NCBI GenBank assembly: GCA_003452935.1
Contig: DMMY01000010.1
Location: forward strand, 1-13,780
Source of the DNA: Elusimicrobiota bacterium
GTDB taxonomy: Bacteria > Elusimicrobiota > Elusimicrobia > UBA1565 > UBA9628
Direction of reading: 5' to 3'
DNA length: 13,780 bases
Positions 1 to 8,139 of this stretch are shown here, piece by piece (the first letter of the stretch is position 1; the number at the start of each line of letters is the position of its first letter). A program made the position numbers and the translations under genes. The notes under the pieces were generated by a model that was given only the letters and a program-made list of their open reading frames with translations, was not told the origin of the DNA and made no database searches.

Positions 1-971
1 GGCGGCAGGGCGAAGAGGGCCTGTTCGAGCTGCGCGGAATCGTCGGCCACGAAGAAGCTGCCGCCGCCGTTGCCGGCGGCCGTCTGCAGCACGGCCAGGG
101 CCTGCTGCCGCTCGGCCGGGTCCATGGAGAAGCCGATGGCGTGCACGACCACGTTCTGGACGCCCGAATACGCCGTGGAGTGGTCCTGGGTGAACCTGTA
201 GCCAGCCTGGGTCCGGACGTCCACCGTTCCGTTCTGCAAACCGTCGGAAATGATGATGGTCGAGTTGAGCTGGCAGGCGGACTGGATGGGGCTGGCGTAA
301 GCCGGGGAGCCGAACTGACCCTTGAAGTAGCTGCCTTCGTCGCGCAGGGCCTCGCCTAGGGGAGTGTAGCCGTTGGGTGAAATGGCGTTGACCGCGGTGA
401 CGATGTCGCCCGCGGCGGTCCCGATCGGGGCCACCACGCCCGCGCCGCCGCTGCCCATGGCCCCGTTGTTGGCGAACTTCACCACGCCGAAGCGCGCGTC
501 CGTGATCAGGCCCACCATGCGATTGAGCACGCGCTTGGCGATGTCGATCTTCCTCTGTTGGGTCCGGCAGGAGGCGCACGACTGATAATTAACGTAGTTT
601 CCCATAAAGAGCTCGAGGGGAAGCCCGTTGATGTCGCCGAACCAGAGCCCGTAGGCGCTCAGGGAAGTCCGGGCCGCGGCCAAGGGCACCTCCGCCACGG
701 CATTGGCGTAGGGGATGAACTCGGAGCCGGAGCGGCGGTATACGCCGGCCGCGACATAACCCGCGTTCGGATAAGCCGCGGCGCCATTATAGGCCGGAAG
801 GGCCGATATCTGGTCGGCCATGCTCCCGGAGCTGTCCAGCATGATGAGCACATTGGGCTTGTCGTTGCCGAAAATGCCGGTACCCGCCCCAGCCGATCGA
901 ACGACCGCGCACACGGCGATCGCGGCAAACAATCCGGCCCGCCAAGGCCTGTCGAATATCCCGTGCCACAC
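1..971 (-). CDS. PilY1-like secreted protein with von Willebrand A domain (N-terminal part; continues past the left edge)
   Basis: Partial: 323 codons are visible and the C-terminus lies outside the window. I chose GTG at 971 because GGAGGTGA sits 7 nt upstream and the frame then opens with a signal peptide (hydrophobic stretch about residues 12-24, 'LFAAIAVCAVV'). Next comes PNVLIMLDSSGSM, the usual start of the VWA domain in PilY1-type pilus tip proteins. The MIDAS metal site looks complete: DxSxS at residues 46-50, the Thr of 'GYTPLGEAL' at 203, and Asp of 'IISDG' at 243. A CASC pair (132-135) could form a disulfide or bind metal. In the PilY1 family this domain precedes a C-terminal beta-propeller that acts in pilus biogenesis and adhesion; that part is not visible, so the name rests on the N-terminus. 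The gene is divergent from recQ. A perfect -35 TTGACA lies at 1049-1054 on this strand, but no good -10 follows it. Confidence 0.8.
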   Translation of the reverse strand, partial: MWHGIFDRPWRAGLFAAIAVCAVVRSAGAGTGIFGNDKPNVLIMLDSSGSMADQISALPAYNGAAAYPNAGYVAAGVYRRSGSEFIPYANAVAEVPLAAARTSLSAYGLWFGDINGLPLELFMGNYVNYQSCASCRTQQRKIDIAKRVLNRMVGLITDARFGVVKFANNGAMGSGGAGVVAPIGTAAGDIVTAVNAISPNGYTPLGEALRDEGSYFKGQFGSPAYASPIQSACQLNSTIIISDGLQNGTVDVRTQAGYRFTQDHSTAYSGVQNVVVHAIGFSMDPAERQQALAVLQTAAGNGGGSFFVADDSAQLEQALFALP

Positions 972-1152
972 TCTTTGCTCACCTCCCGGCTCGCGCGCCC
1001 GGACCCTCGCGGCAGCCCTGGCGCAGCTACCGCATCGTAAGAAACAAGTGTCAAAGCAAGGTCAAGCTCAAGCCCTCAGCGCGGCAAGGGCCGCGGTTTT
1101 CACGTCGAGAAAGCATTCGCCGATTCCGCGGGTCCAAAGCGGCATTGAGCGC

Positions 1153-1179
1153 TTGACGGCCGGGCAACATTGATATAAT
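1153..1179 (+). promoter_or_regulatory. Sigma-70 type promoter for recQ
   Basis: TTGACG (1153-1158) and a perfect TATAAT (1174-1179) are separated by 15 bp. The -10 is preceded by TG one base upstream (TGATATAAT), an extended -10, which can make up for the short spacer. Transcription would start near 1186, giving a leader of about 68 nt before the recQ ATG. The rest of 972-1253, between the divergent genes, holds no gene that I can support. Confidence 0.55.
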
Positions 1180-1253
1180 GAGTGTCTCGCCGGCATCCGA
1201 GCAGAATGAAACGACCTTCCTTTATTAGGCTCGGCCGCTGGGGGAGATAAGCC

Positions 1254-3095
1254 ATGACGCCCGAGCAAGCCCTGCGCCGCGGCTGGGGGTTCGACTCCTT
1301 CAAACCCCTTCAAAAGGAGGCGATCGAGGCGGCGATCTCCGGCCGCGACTGTCTCGTGGTCCTGCCCACGGGCGGCGGGAAAAGCCTCTGCTACCAGCTC
1401 CCGGCGGCCATGGGCAAGGGGCTGGTTCTGGTGGTCTCCCCCCTCATCGCCCTCATGGACGACCAGGTGGCGGCGGCGCGGGAAGCGGGCCTGGCCGCCG
1501 ACGCCATGCATTCCAACATCACGGCCGAACTGCGGGGCGAGGCTTATCGCCGCCTCAAGGACGGCAAGACCGAGCTCCTCTATGTCAGCCCCGAGCGCCT
1601 GCTCGTTGGCGACCTGCTCGAGGACATCGCCCCGCGCCTCGCGCTCGCGGCCGTAGACGAGGCCCATTGCGTGTCGCACTGGGGCCACGAGTTCCGGCCC
1701 GAATACCGCCGCCTGGCCGAGGCTCTTGACCGAGTCCCCAAGGCCGCGCGCATGGCGTTGACCGCGACGGCCACGCCCGCCGTGCGGCAAGACGTCTGCG
1801 CCCAGCTGGCCCTGCGCCGACCGGCTCTCTTCATCGGTCATCCCGACCGGCCCAACCTCGTCTACCGGGCTTTTGCGCGACGCGACCAAAGCGGCCAGGT
1901 CCTGGAGGTCGTACGCCGCCATGGCGGGCAAGGAGGCATAGTCTACGCCCAGACGCGCAAGGACGCGGACCGTCTGGCGGCCATGCTCAAGGCCGCGGGG
2001 ATATCCTGCGCGGCGTACCATGCCGGCCTGCCCGCCGACGAAAGACGGCGCGTCCAGGAGGACTTCGTCAACGAGCGCCTCGACGTGGTTTCGGCCACCG
2101 TCGCCTTCGGCATGGGCATAGACCGCTCGAGCGTCCGCTACGTCGTCCACGCCAACACGCCGCGCTCAATGGAGCATTACCAGCAGGAATCGGGCCGGGC
2201 GGGCCGCGACGGCCTGCCGGCCGAATGCGTGCTCCTCTTCGCGGCCTCGGACCTGGTCCTGCACCGGCGGCTGGCGCGCAAGGACGCCGGCCTCTCCCCG
2301 GAACGGGCCCGGGCCATCGAACGGCAGTTGCGCGAGATCGGCCGCTACGCCGTGGCGCCGGTGTGCAGGCATCGCCTGCTCAGCGAACATTTCGGCGCGC
2401 CTTATCCTCCGGAACCGGACTGCGGGGCCTGCGACGTCTGCCTCGGCGAGACCAGGAGCCTCTCCCGGGAAGAAGCGCGGCTCACGGCGAAGAAAGTCCT
2501 CAGCGCCGCCTGGCGCGCGGGCGGGCGCTTCGGCACGGGCTATGTCGTCAACCTGCTGTTAGGCCGCGCCGACGAGCGCATGCGGCGCAACGGCCACGAC
2601 GCGCTCCAGGTCTTCGGGATCCTCAAGGAGGCCGGGGAGGCGGCCGTGCGTTCCTGGGCCGATCAGCTCATCGTCCAGGGCTTTTTGGAAGTAACGGAGG
2701 CCGGGGATTATCCCCTGCTGCGCATCACCGAGGAGGGCAAGGCGCTCTGCCGCGACGAGGGCTCGGTGCGGCTGGGAGTGGCCGCGCCGCGCGCGCGGCG
2801 GGCCAAGAAAAAATCCGCGGCTTGGGCGCAAAGCCAGGCGCCGGGTTCGTCCGCCGACCGGGAGCTCTTCGAGCGGCTGCGCGCGCTGCGGCGCCGGATA
2901 GCCGCGAGGCTCGGCGTGCCGCCTTACGTGGTGTTCCACGACAGCACGCTCATCGCAGTGGCCTCGCTGAAGCCGCGCACGCTGGACGCCTTGCGCGGGG
3001 TCAAAGGCATCGGCGAACGCAAGCTGGAGCGCTACGGCGCGTCCGTGCTCCAAGTCGTCTCCGGGGCGGAGCCGGAAACTGATAATCCAAGCTAA
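1254..3095 (+). CDS. recQ: ATP-dependent DNA helicase RecQ
   Basis: 613 aa, close to the E. coli RecQ length (609). All helicase motifs of superfamily 2 are present: motif 0 around residues 12-30, Walker A 'TGGGKS' (39-44), DEAH box (135-138) followed by the RecQ aromatic loop 'SHWGHEFRPEY', motif III 'ALTATAT' (168-174), motif V 'ATVAFGMGID' (281-290) and motif VI 'QQESGRAGRDG' (310-320). The zinc site is Cys371, Cys390, Cys393 and Cys396. A winged-helix RQC domain ('RFGTGYVVNLLLG', from 425) follows, then a C-terminal HRDC domain (about 535-602). The enzyme unwinds DNA 3'-5' in recombination and fork repair. The start is supported by GGGGAG 7 nt upstream. Its stop overlaps that of the convergent subtilase gene. 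Confidence 0.97.
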   Translation: MTPEQALRRGWGFDSFKPLQKEAIEAAISGRDCLVVLPTGGGKSLCYQLPAAMGKGLVLVVSPLIALMDDQVAAAREAGLAADAMHSNITAELRGEAYRRLKDGKTELLYVSPERLLVGDLLEDIAPRLALAAVDEAHCVSHWGHEFRPEYRRLAEALDRVPKAARMALTATATPAVRQDVCAQLALRRPALFIGHPDRPNLVYRAFARRDQSGQVLEVVRRHGGQGGIVYAQTRKDADRLAAMLKAAGISCAAYHAGLPADERRRVQEDFVNERLDVVSATVAFGMGIDRSSVRYVVHANTPRSMEHYQQESGRAGRDGLPAECVLLFAASDLVLHRRLARKDAGLSPERARAIERQLREIGRYAVAPVCRHRLLSEHFGAPYPPEPDCGACDVCLGETRSLSREEARLTAKKVLSAAWRAGGRFGTGYVVNLLLGRADERMRRNGHDALQVFGILKEAGEAAVRSWADQLIVQGFLEVTEAGDYPLLRITEEGKALCRDEGSVRLGVAAPRARRAKKKSAAWAQSQAPGSSADRELFERLRALRRRIAARLGVPPYVVFHDSTLIAVASLKPRTLDALRGVKGIGERKLERYGASVLQVVSGAEPETDNPS

Positions 3096-3108
3096 CGGAC
3101 CAGCTTGG
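3087..3108. other. Inverted repeat over the overlapping recQ and subtilase stop codons
   Basis: CCAAGCT (3087-3093) and AGCTTGG (3102-3108) are perfect inverted repeats around an 8-nt loop. Both stop codons (TAA on plus at 3093-3095, TAG on minus at 3092-3094) lie inside it. Neither side is followed by a T-run, so if it ends transcription it is not a classical intrinsic terminator. Confidence 0.4.
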
Positions 3109-4324
3109 CCGCGTCCGCCATGCCCGCGCCCTGCCACCGGGCGCTGAAAGGCTCTCCCGAGACGCCCTTGAGCGGGGTCGCCGCCCGAATGAGGGCCGCG
3201 CGCACCGCGTCCAAGCCGCGCACGCCCTTGGCCGATATGAAGAGCGCCGCCAGGCCCGAGACATGCGGGGTGGCCATCGAGGTGCCGTCGAGCGTCTTGT
3301 AGCCGCCATTCTTGAAGGTCGAGTAGATTCCCACGCCCGGCGCCGCCAGGGCCACGGCGTCGCCGCGGCTCGAGAAATAAGCGATTTGATCCGAGGAATC
3401 CGAGGCCGCGATCGCGACGGCGCCGGGGTAGCCCCCCGGGAAGATCACGGTGTTTTCCCCCGGGCCCGCGTTTCCCGCGGCCGCGACGAGCACCACGCCG
3501 TTTTTGGCCATGGCCTCCACCGCCGCCTTGAGCGAATCGTTGCCCCGGCCGGTGCCCAACGACATGCTGGCCACGTCCATGCGGTTATCAACCGCCCACT
3601 GCATCCCGGCGATCACGTCGTCGAAGTTGCCGCCGCCCGCGGCGTCGAGGACCTTGACGCCGTAGATCGAGGCTTGGGGAGCGACGCCCACCACGCCGGA
3701 GCCGTCGTCAACGGCCGCTATGACGCCGGCCACGTGGCTGCCATGGCCGTTGTCGTCCATGAAGTCGTCGTTGCGTTCGATCGCGTTCCAGCCGCCCCGG
3801 ATGTTGGCCTCGAGGTCCGGATGGGCGTAGTCGATGCCCGTGTCGATCACGCAGACCTTGACGCCCTCTCCCCGCGTCACGGACCAAGCCCCCGGGGCGT
3901 TGACCCGGACAATGCCCCAGGGCAGCTTCCTGGCGGCGCCGGTCCCGCGGAAGGGTTTTATGACGGAATGGATATCCGGCCAAACGATGTCCGCCAGGCT
4001 CTGGGGCGACGCATTAAGCCAGTTGACCTTTGGGTCCTCGTCGACCCACGCCACCTCGGGCCGCGATTGCAGCTGGAGATCCGCGGCCTTCGCGCGCGCC
4101 TTGGGCACCGCGATCACCACGGCGTTGATCAGGGGCAGGGCGCGCACGACCACGCCGCCCGAGGCCTGGGCGACGGCGACTTGCTGAGAGCTCGGGATAG
4201 AACCTCGGAAGACCACGATCCGCCGGATCGAGTCGGCCGGCTCGGCCGGAAACGGAGCCGCGGCCAGAACTCCGCAGATGAGCAGAAGGGCGATCGACAA
4301 GACGGCTTTTCTTGCGTTGATCAT
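3092..4324 (-). CDS. Secreted subtilisin-like serine protease (S8 family) with I9 propeptide
   Basis: 410 aa. A signal peptide (about 1-23, hydrophobic core 'AVLSIALLLICGVLAAA') is followed by an inhibitor I9-type propeptide (about 33-98, ending 'VAWVDEDPKV'), which in this family folds and inhibits the protease until it is cleaved. The catalytic domain has all active-site residues: Asp161 in 'VIDTGIDYAHPDL', His194 in 'NGHGSHVAG', the oxyanion Asn285 in 'AAAGN', and Ser349 in 'DGTSMATPHVSG'. It ends soon after the catalytic core, with no extra C-terminal domain or sorting signal, so a soluble exported protease is likely. The lipobox is poor (Ile before Cys17), so a lipoprotein is unlikely. 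ATG at 4324 has AAGGAGAG a few bases upstream. It has its own candidate promoter and is not obviously in an operon. Confidence 0.93.
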   Translation of the reverse strand: MINARKAVLSIALLLICGVLAAAPFPAEPADSIRRIVVFRGSIPSSQQVAVAQASGGVVVRALPLINAVVIAVPKARAKAADLQLQSRPEVAWVDEDPKVNWLNASPQSLADIVWPDIHSVIKPFRGTGAARKLPWGIVRVNAPGAWSVTRGEGVKVCVIDTGIDYAHPDLEANIRGGWNAIERNDDFMDDNGHGSHVAGVIAAVDDGSGVVGVAPQASIYGVKVLDAAGGGNFDDVIAGMQWAVDNRMDVASMSLGTGRGNDSLKAAVEAMAKNGVVLVAAAGNAGPGENTVIFPGGYPGAVAIAASDSSDQIAYFSSRGDAVALAAPGVGIYSTFKNGGYKTLDGTSMATPHVSGLAALFISAKGVRGLDAVRAALIRAATPLKGVSGEPFSARWQGAGMADAAKLVR

Positions 4325-4373
4325 GACTCTCCTTTACCGCGTCAGACGCGAGGGCGGATATTTCATAGGCGTC

Positions 4374-4403
4374 AGTATAGTATGGATTCGCCCCGGAGCG
4401 CAA
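4374..4403 (-). promoter_or_regulatory. Candidate promoter of the subtilase gene
   Basis: Reading on the minus strand, TTGCGC (4403-4398) is followed after 18 bp by TATACT (4379-4374), 5 of 6 matches to the -10 consensus. A start near 4367 gives a leader of roughly 40 nt. The -35 match is modest. Confidence 0.4.
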
Positions 4404-4496
4404 AGACGGCTTGGTCGCGACCACATGAACGCGGCCGGGCCCCGGATCAACCGCGGCGGCGGGCTCTGCGCCTCATCGTCTCATCGCGAAGCGGCA

Positions 4497-4518
4497 AGCA
4501 GCGCATCGATGCGCCGCT
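4497..4518 (-). terminator. Hairpin just after the HExxH gene, possible terminator
   Basis: Near-perfect palindrome starting 4 nt after the stop codon. Its core GCGCATCGATGCGC (4501-4514) is perfect. In the minus-strand RNA it gives a 9-bp stem with one G-U pair and a UCGA loop. No U-run follows, so it may instead protect the mRNA 3' end. The remaining DNA between the two genes (4325-4496) shows only the subtilase promoter. Confidence 0.35.
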
Positions 4519-4521
4519 CAT

Positions 4522-5616
4522 TCAGCGCGGGAAATCGACGCGCCCGTATTCAGACTCGAAAGAATTCGCGAAGCCGGGCAGGAAACAATTCAAACCGTCC
4601 ATATACAATTCGGCCGCTCTGACTGCCAGCTTCTCTTGGTCATTCTCAAGTTTTCGTTCTCGCGCGAAGTCCAGAAAACTCTTGGCGGCCATGGCGACCC
4701 GCGCGAAATGGGGAGTATTCGGCTTGAAGCCGCCCGCGCGCTGCGCCTGATAGGACAGGATCATCGCCATCGTGTTCTTGAGCAGGGCGTAGGCCTGCGC
4801 CGCCGCCTCAGGGCCCGGCGGCCCCGCGCCCCGAAGAACCGCGTCGAAGGACAGCGCGGAGGTATAATAGGTCTGCGACGGGGCGAAGATTGGTCCCGAT
4901 CCATGAATGCCCGCGTTCAACTCGAATAGCGCGCGAAGATGCATGGTGTGCCGCAGCAGATCCCGGTGGCCGGACAAGCGCTGCGCGCGGACAAAGGCCA
5001 TATCCGCTTCGTTTTCACCCACCGCGACGGCAATGCCCTTGGGCTGGGTGCAATGGCGCAATTCATGAAGGGCCATGCCGAGCTCTTCGCCCTCCAGGGA
5101 GACGTCCGCGCGCTCAATGAACTCAGCCGGGATGCCCGACCAAGCCGCTATGAAGGCTCTTTTATCCGCGGCCCGCTCGGTCAGCTTGATAAAACAGGCC
5201 CCTCTATAGGGGAAAGAAAAAGAATGGTCCGGGTTATCGAGGCTGAGGGATTGAAGACTCGGATCCGTGATCGTCGTTTTGATCTTCGCGAAGGCGGCGC
5301 GGGAAGGCGCGTCCTTGCCCAGGACGTAGACTTTCATATCCCGGGGAATCTCCCGCAGGCTTCCGGGAGCGTATCCCCTCGCCTTGAAGACAGCTGCGGC
5401 CTGAGCAAGATAACGGCTCGGGTTCGCGAACACCTGCTCGGCAAGGACGCGGTCCGCCGCAGGCGCCGGGACTTTATCCGCGTTCGCCCTGGCTGCCTCC
5501 ATAACGGCGGCCGGGTCCGCGAAAAATCCCGGCTGTCCAAGGGAGGGGCCAGGCCGTACCACGCCGGCCAAGACGAGGCCCGCGGCCGTCGCGATCGCGA
5601 TTTTTTTCATGTTCAT
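4522..5616 (-). CDS. Secreted HExxH putative zinc metallopeptidase, family not recognised
   Basis: 364 aa from the ATG at 5616. The open frame runs 72 codons further upstream, but 5616 places the sequence 'MNMKKIAIATAAGLVLAGVV' at the N-terminus, a clear signal peptide. The ribosome site is weak (GGAA or AGGG upstream), and the ATG two codons later is an alternative. The notable motif is 'GMALHELRHCTQ', an HExxH zinc site at residues 184-188, followed by 'GENEADMAF' (200-208), whose Glu could be the third ligand as in gluzincin-type peptidases. Cysteines at 141, 189 and 344 could pair after export. I do not recognise the rest. The N-terminal part (about 30-130) may be a propeptide. Metallopeptidase activity is inferred from the motif alone. 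It lies between the subtilase and the ser operon, with spacing too large to imply co-transcription. Confidence 0.7.
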   Translation of the reverse strand: MNMKKIAIATAAGLVLAGVVRPGPSLGQPGFFADPAAVMEAARANADKVPAPAADRVLAEQVFANPSRYLAQAAAVFKARGYAPGSLREIPRDMKVYVLGKDAPSRAAFAKIKTTITDPSLQSLSLDNPDHSFSFPYRGACFIKLTERAADKRAFIAAWSGIPAEFIERADVSLEGEELGMALHELRHCTQPKGIAVAVGENEADMAFVRAQRLSGHRDLLRHTMHLRALFELNAGIHGSGPIFAPSQTYYTSALSFDAVLRGAGPPGPEAAAQAYALLKNTMAMILSYQAQRAGGFKPNTPHFARVAMAAKSFLDFARERKLENDQEKLAVRAAELYMDGLNCFLPGFANSFESEYGRVDFPR

Positions 5617-5790
5617 GCGTTCCGCGCCCTGCCCGGCTTCTCTTATTTTGAACGGATGCCAGTCCATGTTCCTGGGCTGATAGGGCAGGAAATGGAGAGC
5701 AAGGGACCTAGCAATCCATGGGCCCCTCATTGCAACCAACATGCCCATGCCAGGACTCCGGAGTTGCCGCGAACAATATCCGGCTCTATG

Positions 5791-5816
5791 AAAAAAGCTC
5801 GCCCGGCCGGCGCGGC
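5791..5816 (-). terminator. Intrinsic terminator of the serC-serA-DUF1015 operon
   Basis: On the minus strand, about 47 nt after the DUF1015 stop, a GC-only hairpin (CGCC/GGCG core with a small internal loop and an outer GC pair) is followed at once by six T (5796-5791). An overlapping CGGCC/GGCCG stem is an alternative fold. The rest of the gap up to the HExxH gene (5617-5790) shows no gene, and I see no promoter I would defend. Confidence 0.6.
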
Positions 5817-5863
5817 CGCATGTCCGCGGCAACGGGTCCGACGGGCACGGCCCTGGCCGCCCC

Positions 5864-7120
5864 TCAGAGCAGCGGATTGGACACGACGCCGTCGGCCAAC
5901 TTGGGCTCGAACCAGGTAGACTTGGGCGGCATGACCTGGTCGTCGTCGGCCACGGCGACGAGCTCGTCGAGAGACGTCGGATAAAGGGCGAAGGCCGCCT
6001 TCATCTCTCCGGAGTTCACGCGCTTCTCGAGCTCCTCGAGCCCGCGGATGCCGCCGACGAAGTCCACCCGGTCGGATTTGCGCAGGTCCTTGATGCCCAG
6101 CATCTTATCGAGCACCAGGTCCGAGAGCACGCTCACGTCCAAAGACAGGACGGGATCGTCCGATCGCGACGGCGTGGGCACGGTCGGCTTGAGGGCATAC
6201 CACCGGCCGGCCAGATACAGGCCGAACTCCCGGCGCGCCGCGGGCTTAGCCCGGCCCTTGACCTCACGGACCTCGAAGCAGGTCTGGAGCTTGGCCAGGA
6301 AGGATTCCGGCGTCATCCCATTGAGGTCCTTGACGACCCGGTTGTAATCCCATATCTTCATCTCGTCGATGGGATAGGCGACCGCGACGTAATAATTATA
6401 CGGTTCGGAGCCGGTATGGGAGGCCCCGCGCTGCTCCATCATGTATTTCCGGACGCGGGAGGCGGCGGCGGACCGGTGGTGTCCGTCGGCGATATAAACG
6501 GCCTTCTGCTTCTCGAACGCGGCCGTGACGGCCTTGATGTCGGATTCCTCCGCGATGGTCCATAGCGTATGGATGACGCCTCCGATCCCGGTCACGGAGA
6601 ACTCCGGCGTCTTGAGGACCTGCTTCTTGATTATGGCGTCGACTTCCGGGATCTGCTTGTAGGCGATGAGGCCGGGGCCGGTCTGGGCTTGGACGAACCG
6701 GACCTGCTTGGCCCGATCCTGCTCCTTGGCCGGCCGGGTAAACTCATGCTTGCGGATGCGGTTGGCGTCATAATCCTCGATGCAGGCTCCCACCACCAAG
6801 CCGGTCTGCACGTGAGCGCCCATGGTCAGGCGATAGACGTAGAAACAGGGCTTCCTGGCGCGGACGAGCACCCCCGCATCAAGCATCTTCTTGAAGTTGT
6901 CCGCCGCCTTCTCATAGACCGCGTCGGAATAGATGTCCACGCCCTCGGGAAAATCGATCTCGGCCTTGGACACGTGCAGGAAGCTCCAGGGCTTGCCCTT
7001 GGCCAGCGCGCGCGCCTCCTGGGAGTCCAGGACGTCATAAGGCGGGGCGATGATCTCCTGGGCCCGGCCGGGTGCGGGCAGGATGCCGCAGAGCGGGTTG
7101 AAGAGCGGAAGTTTGGGCAT
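5864..7120 (-). CDS. DUF1015 family protein (COG4198), serine-operon partner
   Basis: 418 aa from ATG 7120, which has GAGGTGA 6 nt upstream; a longer frame to 7162 would run through a hairpin and is unlikely. Family signatures are clear: N-terminal 'FNPLCGILPAPGRAQEIIAPPYDVL' region (7-31), 'RKHEFT' (123-128), 'ADGHHR' (211-216) and a C-terminal 'MPPKSTWFEPK' (397-407). Soluble, no signal peptide. The molecular function of DUF1015 is, to my knowledge, not established. It is often encoded beside serA and serC, as here, where it is the third gene of the same transcription unit. The DGHHR box resembles the core of ParB/sulfiredoxin-fold proteins, a fold that includes a serine kinase in archaea; a role in serine or phosphoserine metabolism is an inference from that and from the context. 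Confidence 0.9.
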   Translation of the reverse strand: MPKLPLFNPLCGILPAPGRAQEIIAPPYDVLDSQEARALAKGKPWSFLHVSKAEIDFPEGVDIYSDAVYEKAADNFKKMLDAGVLVRARKPCFYVYRLTMGAHVQTGLVVGACIEDYDANRIRKHEFTRPAKEQDRAKQVRFVQAQTGPGLIAYKQIPEVDAIIKKQVLKTPEFSVTGIGGVIHTLWTIAEESDIKAVTAAFEKQKAVYIADGHHRSAAASRVRKYMMEQRGASHTGSEPYNYYVAVAYPIDEMKIWDYNRVVKDLNGMTPESFLAKLQTCFEVREVKGRAKPAARREFGLYLAGRWYALKPTVPTPSRSDDPVLSLDVSVLSDLVLDKMLGIKDLRKSDRVDFVGGIRGLEELEKRVNSGEMKAAFALYPTSLDELVAVADDDQVMPPKSTWFEPKLADGVVSNPLL

Positions 7121-7143
7121 GGCGTTCACCTCGGGATCGAAAT

Positions 7144-7178
7144 CGGCCTGGGCCCCCCGCATCGGGGAGCCCAGGCCG
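7144..7178 (-). other. Strong intercistronic hairpin between serA and the DUF1015 gene
   Basis: CGGCCTGGGC (7144-7153) pairs with GCCCAGGCCG (7169-7178), and CCCCG (7155-7159) with CGGGG (7163-7167). The one mismatch becomes a G-U pair in the minus-strand RNA, giving a 16-bp stem with a 3-nt loop. A perfect palindrome GGACGGCCGTCC (7178-7189) adjoins it and touches the serA stop. No U-run follows, so partial termination, an RNase barrier or mRNA stabilisation are all possible. Confidence 0.6.
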
Positions 7179-7188
7179 GACGGCCGTC

Positions 7189-8139
7189 CTAGAACTCGTC
7201 GCCGTTGATGGCGTGCGTCTTTTTGCCGGTCAACAGAAAGTCCGCGATCTGCTCGGCGGCCTGACGCGCCACCGTGACCTGGGCATCGGCCGTGGACGCC
7301 GCGATATGCGGAGTGCAGATCACGTTCTCGAGGCCGAAGAACACGTGCTCCGTGGCCGGCTCCTTGACGAAGACGTCGCAGGCCAGGCCCGCGATCTGGC
7401 CGCTCTGGAGGGCTTCCTTGACGTCGGCCTCCACCATGATGCCGCCGCGCGCGCAGTTGATGAGGCGCACGCCCTTCTTCATCTTGGCGATGGCGGCCCG
7501 GTTGAGCATGCCCTTGGTGCTGTCGCGGATGACCACGTGATAGGTGATGAAGTCGGACTTCGCGTAGAGTTCGTCGAGGCTGGCCATGTGCACGCCTATC
7601 TCGCGGGCGCGCTCCGCGGTCATGACCGGGTCATTGACCATGACCTTCATCTTGAGCCCCATGGCGCGGTCGGCGACCACCGCGCCGATGTTGCCGCAGC
7701 CCACGACGCCCAGCGTCTTGCCGGTGAGCTCCACGCCCTCGAACTTCTTCTTCTCCCACTTGCCCGCGTGGGTCGACGAGTTGGCCTGGGGGATATGGCG
7801 GGCCAGGGCCATCATCATGGCGACGGCGTGCTCGCCGGTGGAGACCGTGTTGCCGAACGGCGTGTTCATGACCAGCACCCGTTTCTCGGTGCAGGCCGGC
7901 ACGTCGATGTTGTCGACGCCGCTGCCGGCCCGGGCCACGGCCTTGAGCTTGGTCGCGGCCTTGACCAGGTCGGCCGTAAGCGTGGTGGCGGAACGCACGA
8001 TGATGGCGTCGTATTCGGCGATGCAGGCCTTGAGCTCATCGGGCTTCATGCCGGTCTTGACGACGGGCTTGAGGCCCCGCTCCTCGAGGACCCGCGCACA
8101 GATGGGATCGGCTTTGTCGGCGACGAGGACTTTTTTCAT
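7189..8139 (-). CDS. serA: D-3-phosphoglycerate dehydrogenase, short form without ACT domain
   Basis: 316 aa. First step of phosphorylated serine synthesis: 3-phosphoglycerate to 3-phosphohydroxypyruvate with NAD+. The substrate-binding half has 'AIIVRSATTLT' (45-55) and 'ARAGSGVDNIDV' (69-80). The Rossmann domain has 'GVVGCGNIG' (144-152) and the NAD-selecting Asp170. The catalytic triad is Arg231 ('NCARGG'), Glu260 ('DVFVKEP') and His278 ('TPHIAAS'). The chain stops right after the catalytic core, so there is no intervening domain and no ACT domain; serine feedback of the usual kind is not expected. The loop 'HVVIRDST' (201-208) departs from the family's usual HxPLTxxT. The ATG overlaps the serC stop as ATGA, and AAGGAGG lies 7 nt upstream within serC, which suggests translational coupling. 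Confidence 0.93.
   Translation of the reverse strand: MKKVLVADKADPICARVLEERGLKPVVKTGMKPDELKACIAEYDAIIVRSATTLTADLVKAATKLKAVARAGSGVDNIDVPACTEKRVLVMNTPFGNTVSTGEHAVAMMMALARHIPQANSSTHAGKWEKKKFEGVELTGKTLGVVGCGNIGAVVADRAMGLKMKVMVNDPVMTAERAREIGVHMASLDELYAKSDFITYHVVIRDSTKGMLNRAAIAKMKKGVRLINCARGGIMVEADVKEALQSGQIAGLACDVFVKEPATEHVFFGLENVICTPHIAASTADAQVTVARQAAEQIADFLLTGKKTHAINGDEF

Noticed and set aside
1068..2150. Long minus-strand frame (360 aa) opposite recQ
   Set aside because: Mirror frame of a GC-rich gene; low-complexity, no domain, while the plus strand carries every RecQ motif.
3263..4750. Long plus-strand frame (495 aa) opposite the subtilase
   Set aside because: His/Arg/Gly-rich antisense translation that runs across the subtilase, its promoter and the next gene; no family features.
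5617..5832. 72-codon N-terminal extension of the HExxH protein
   Set aside because: It would bury the signal peptide, has no good ribosome site, and its sequence looks non-coding.
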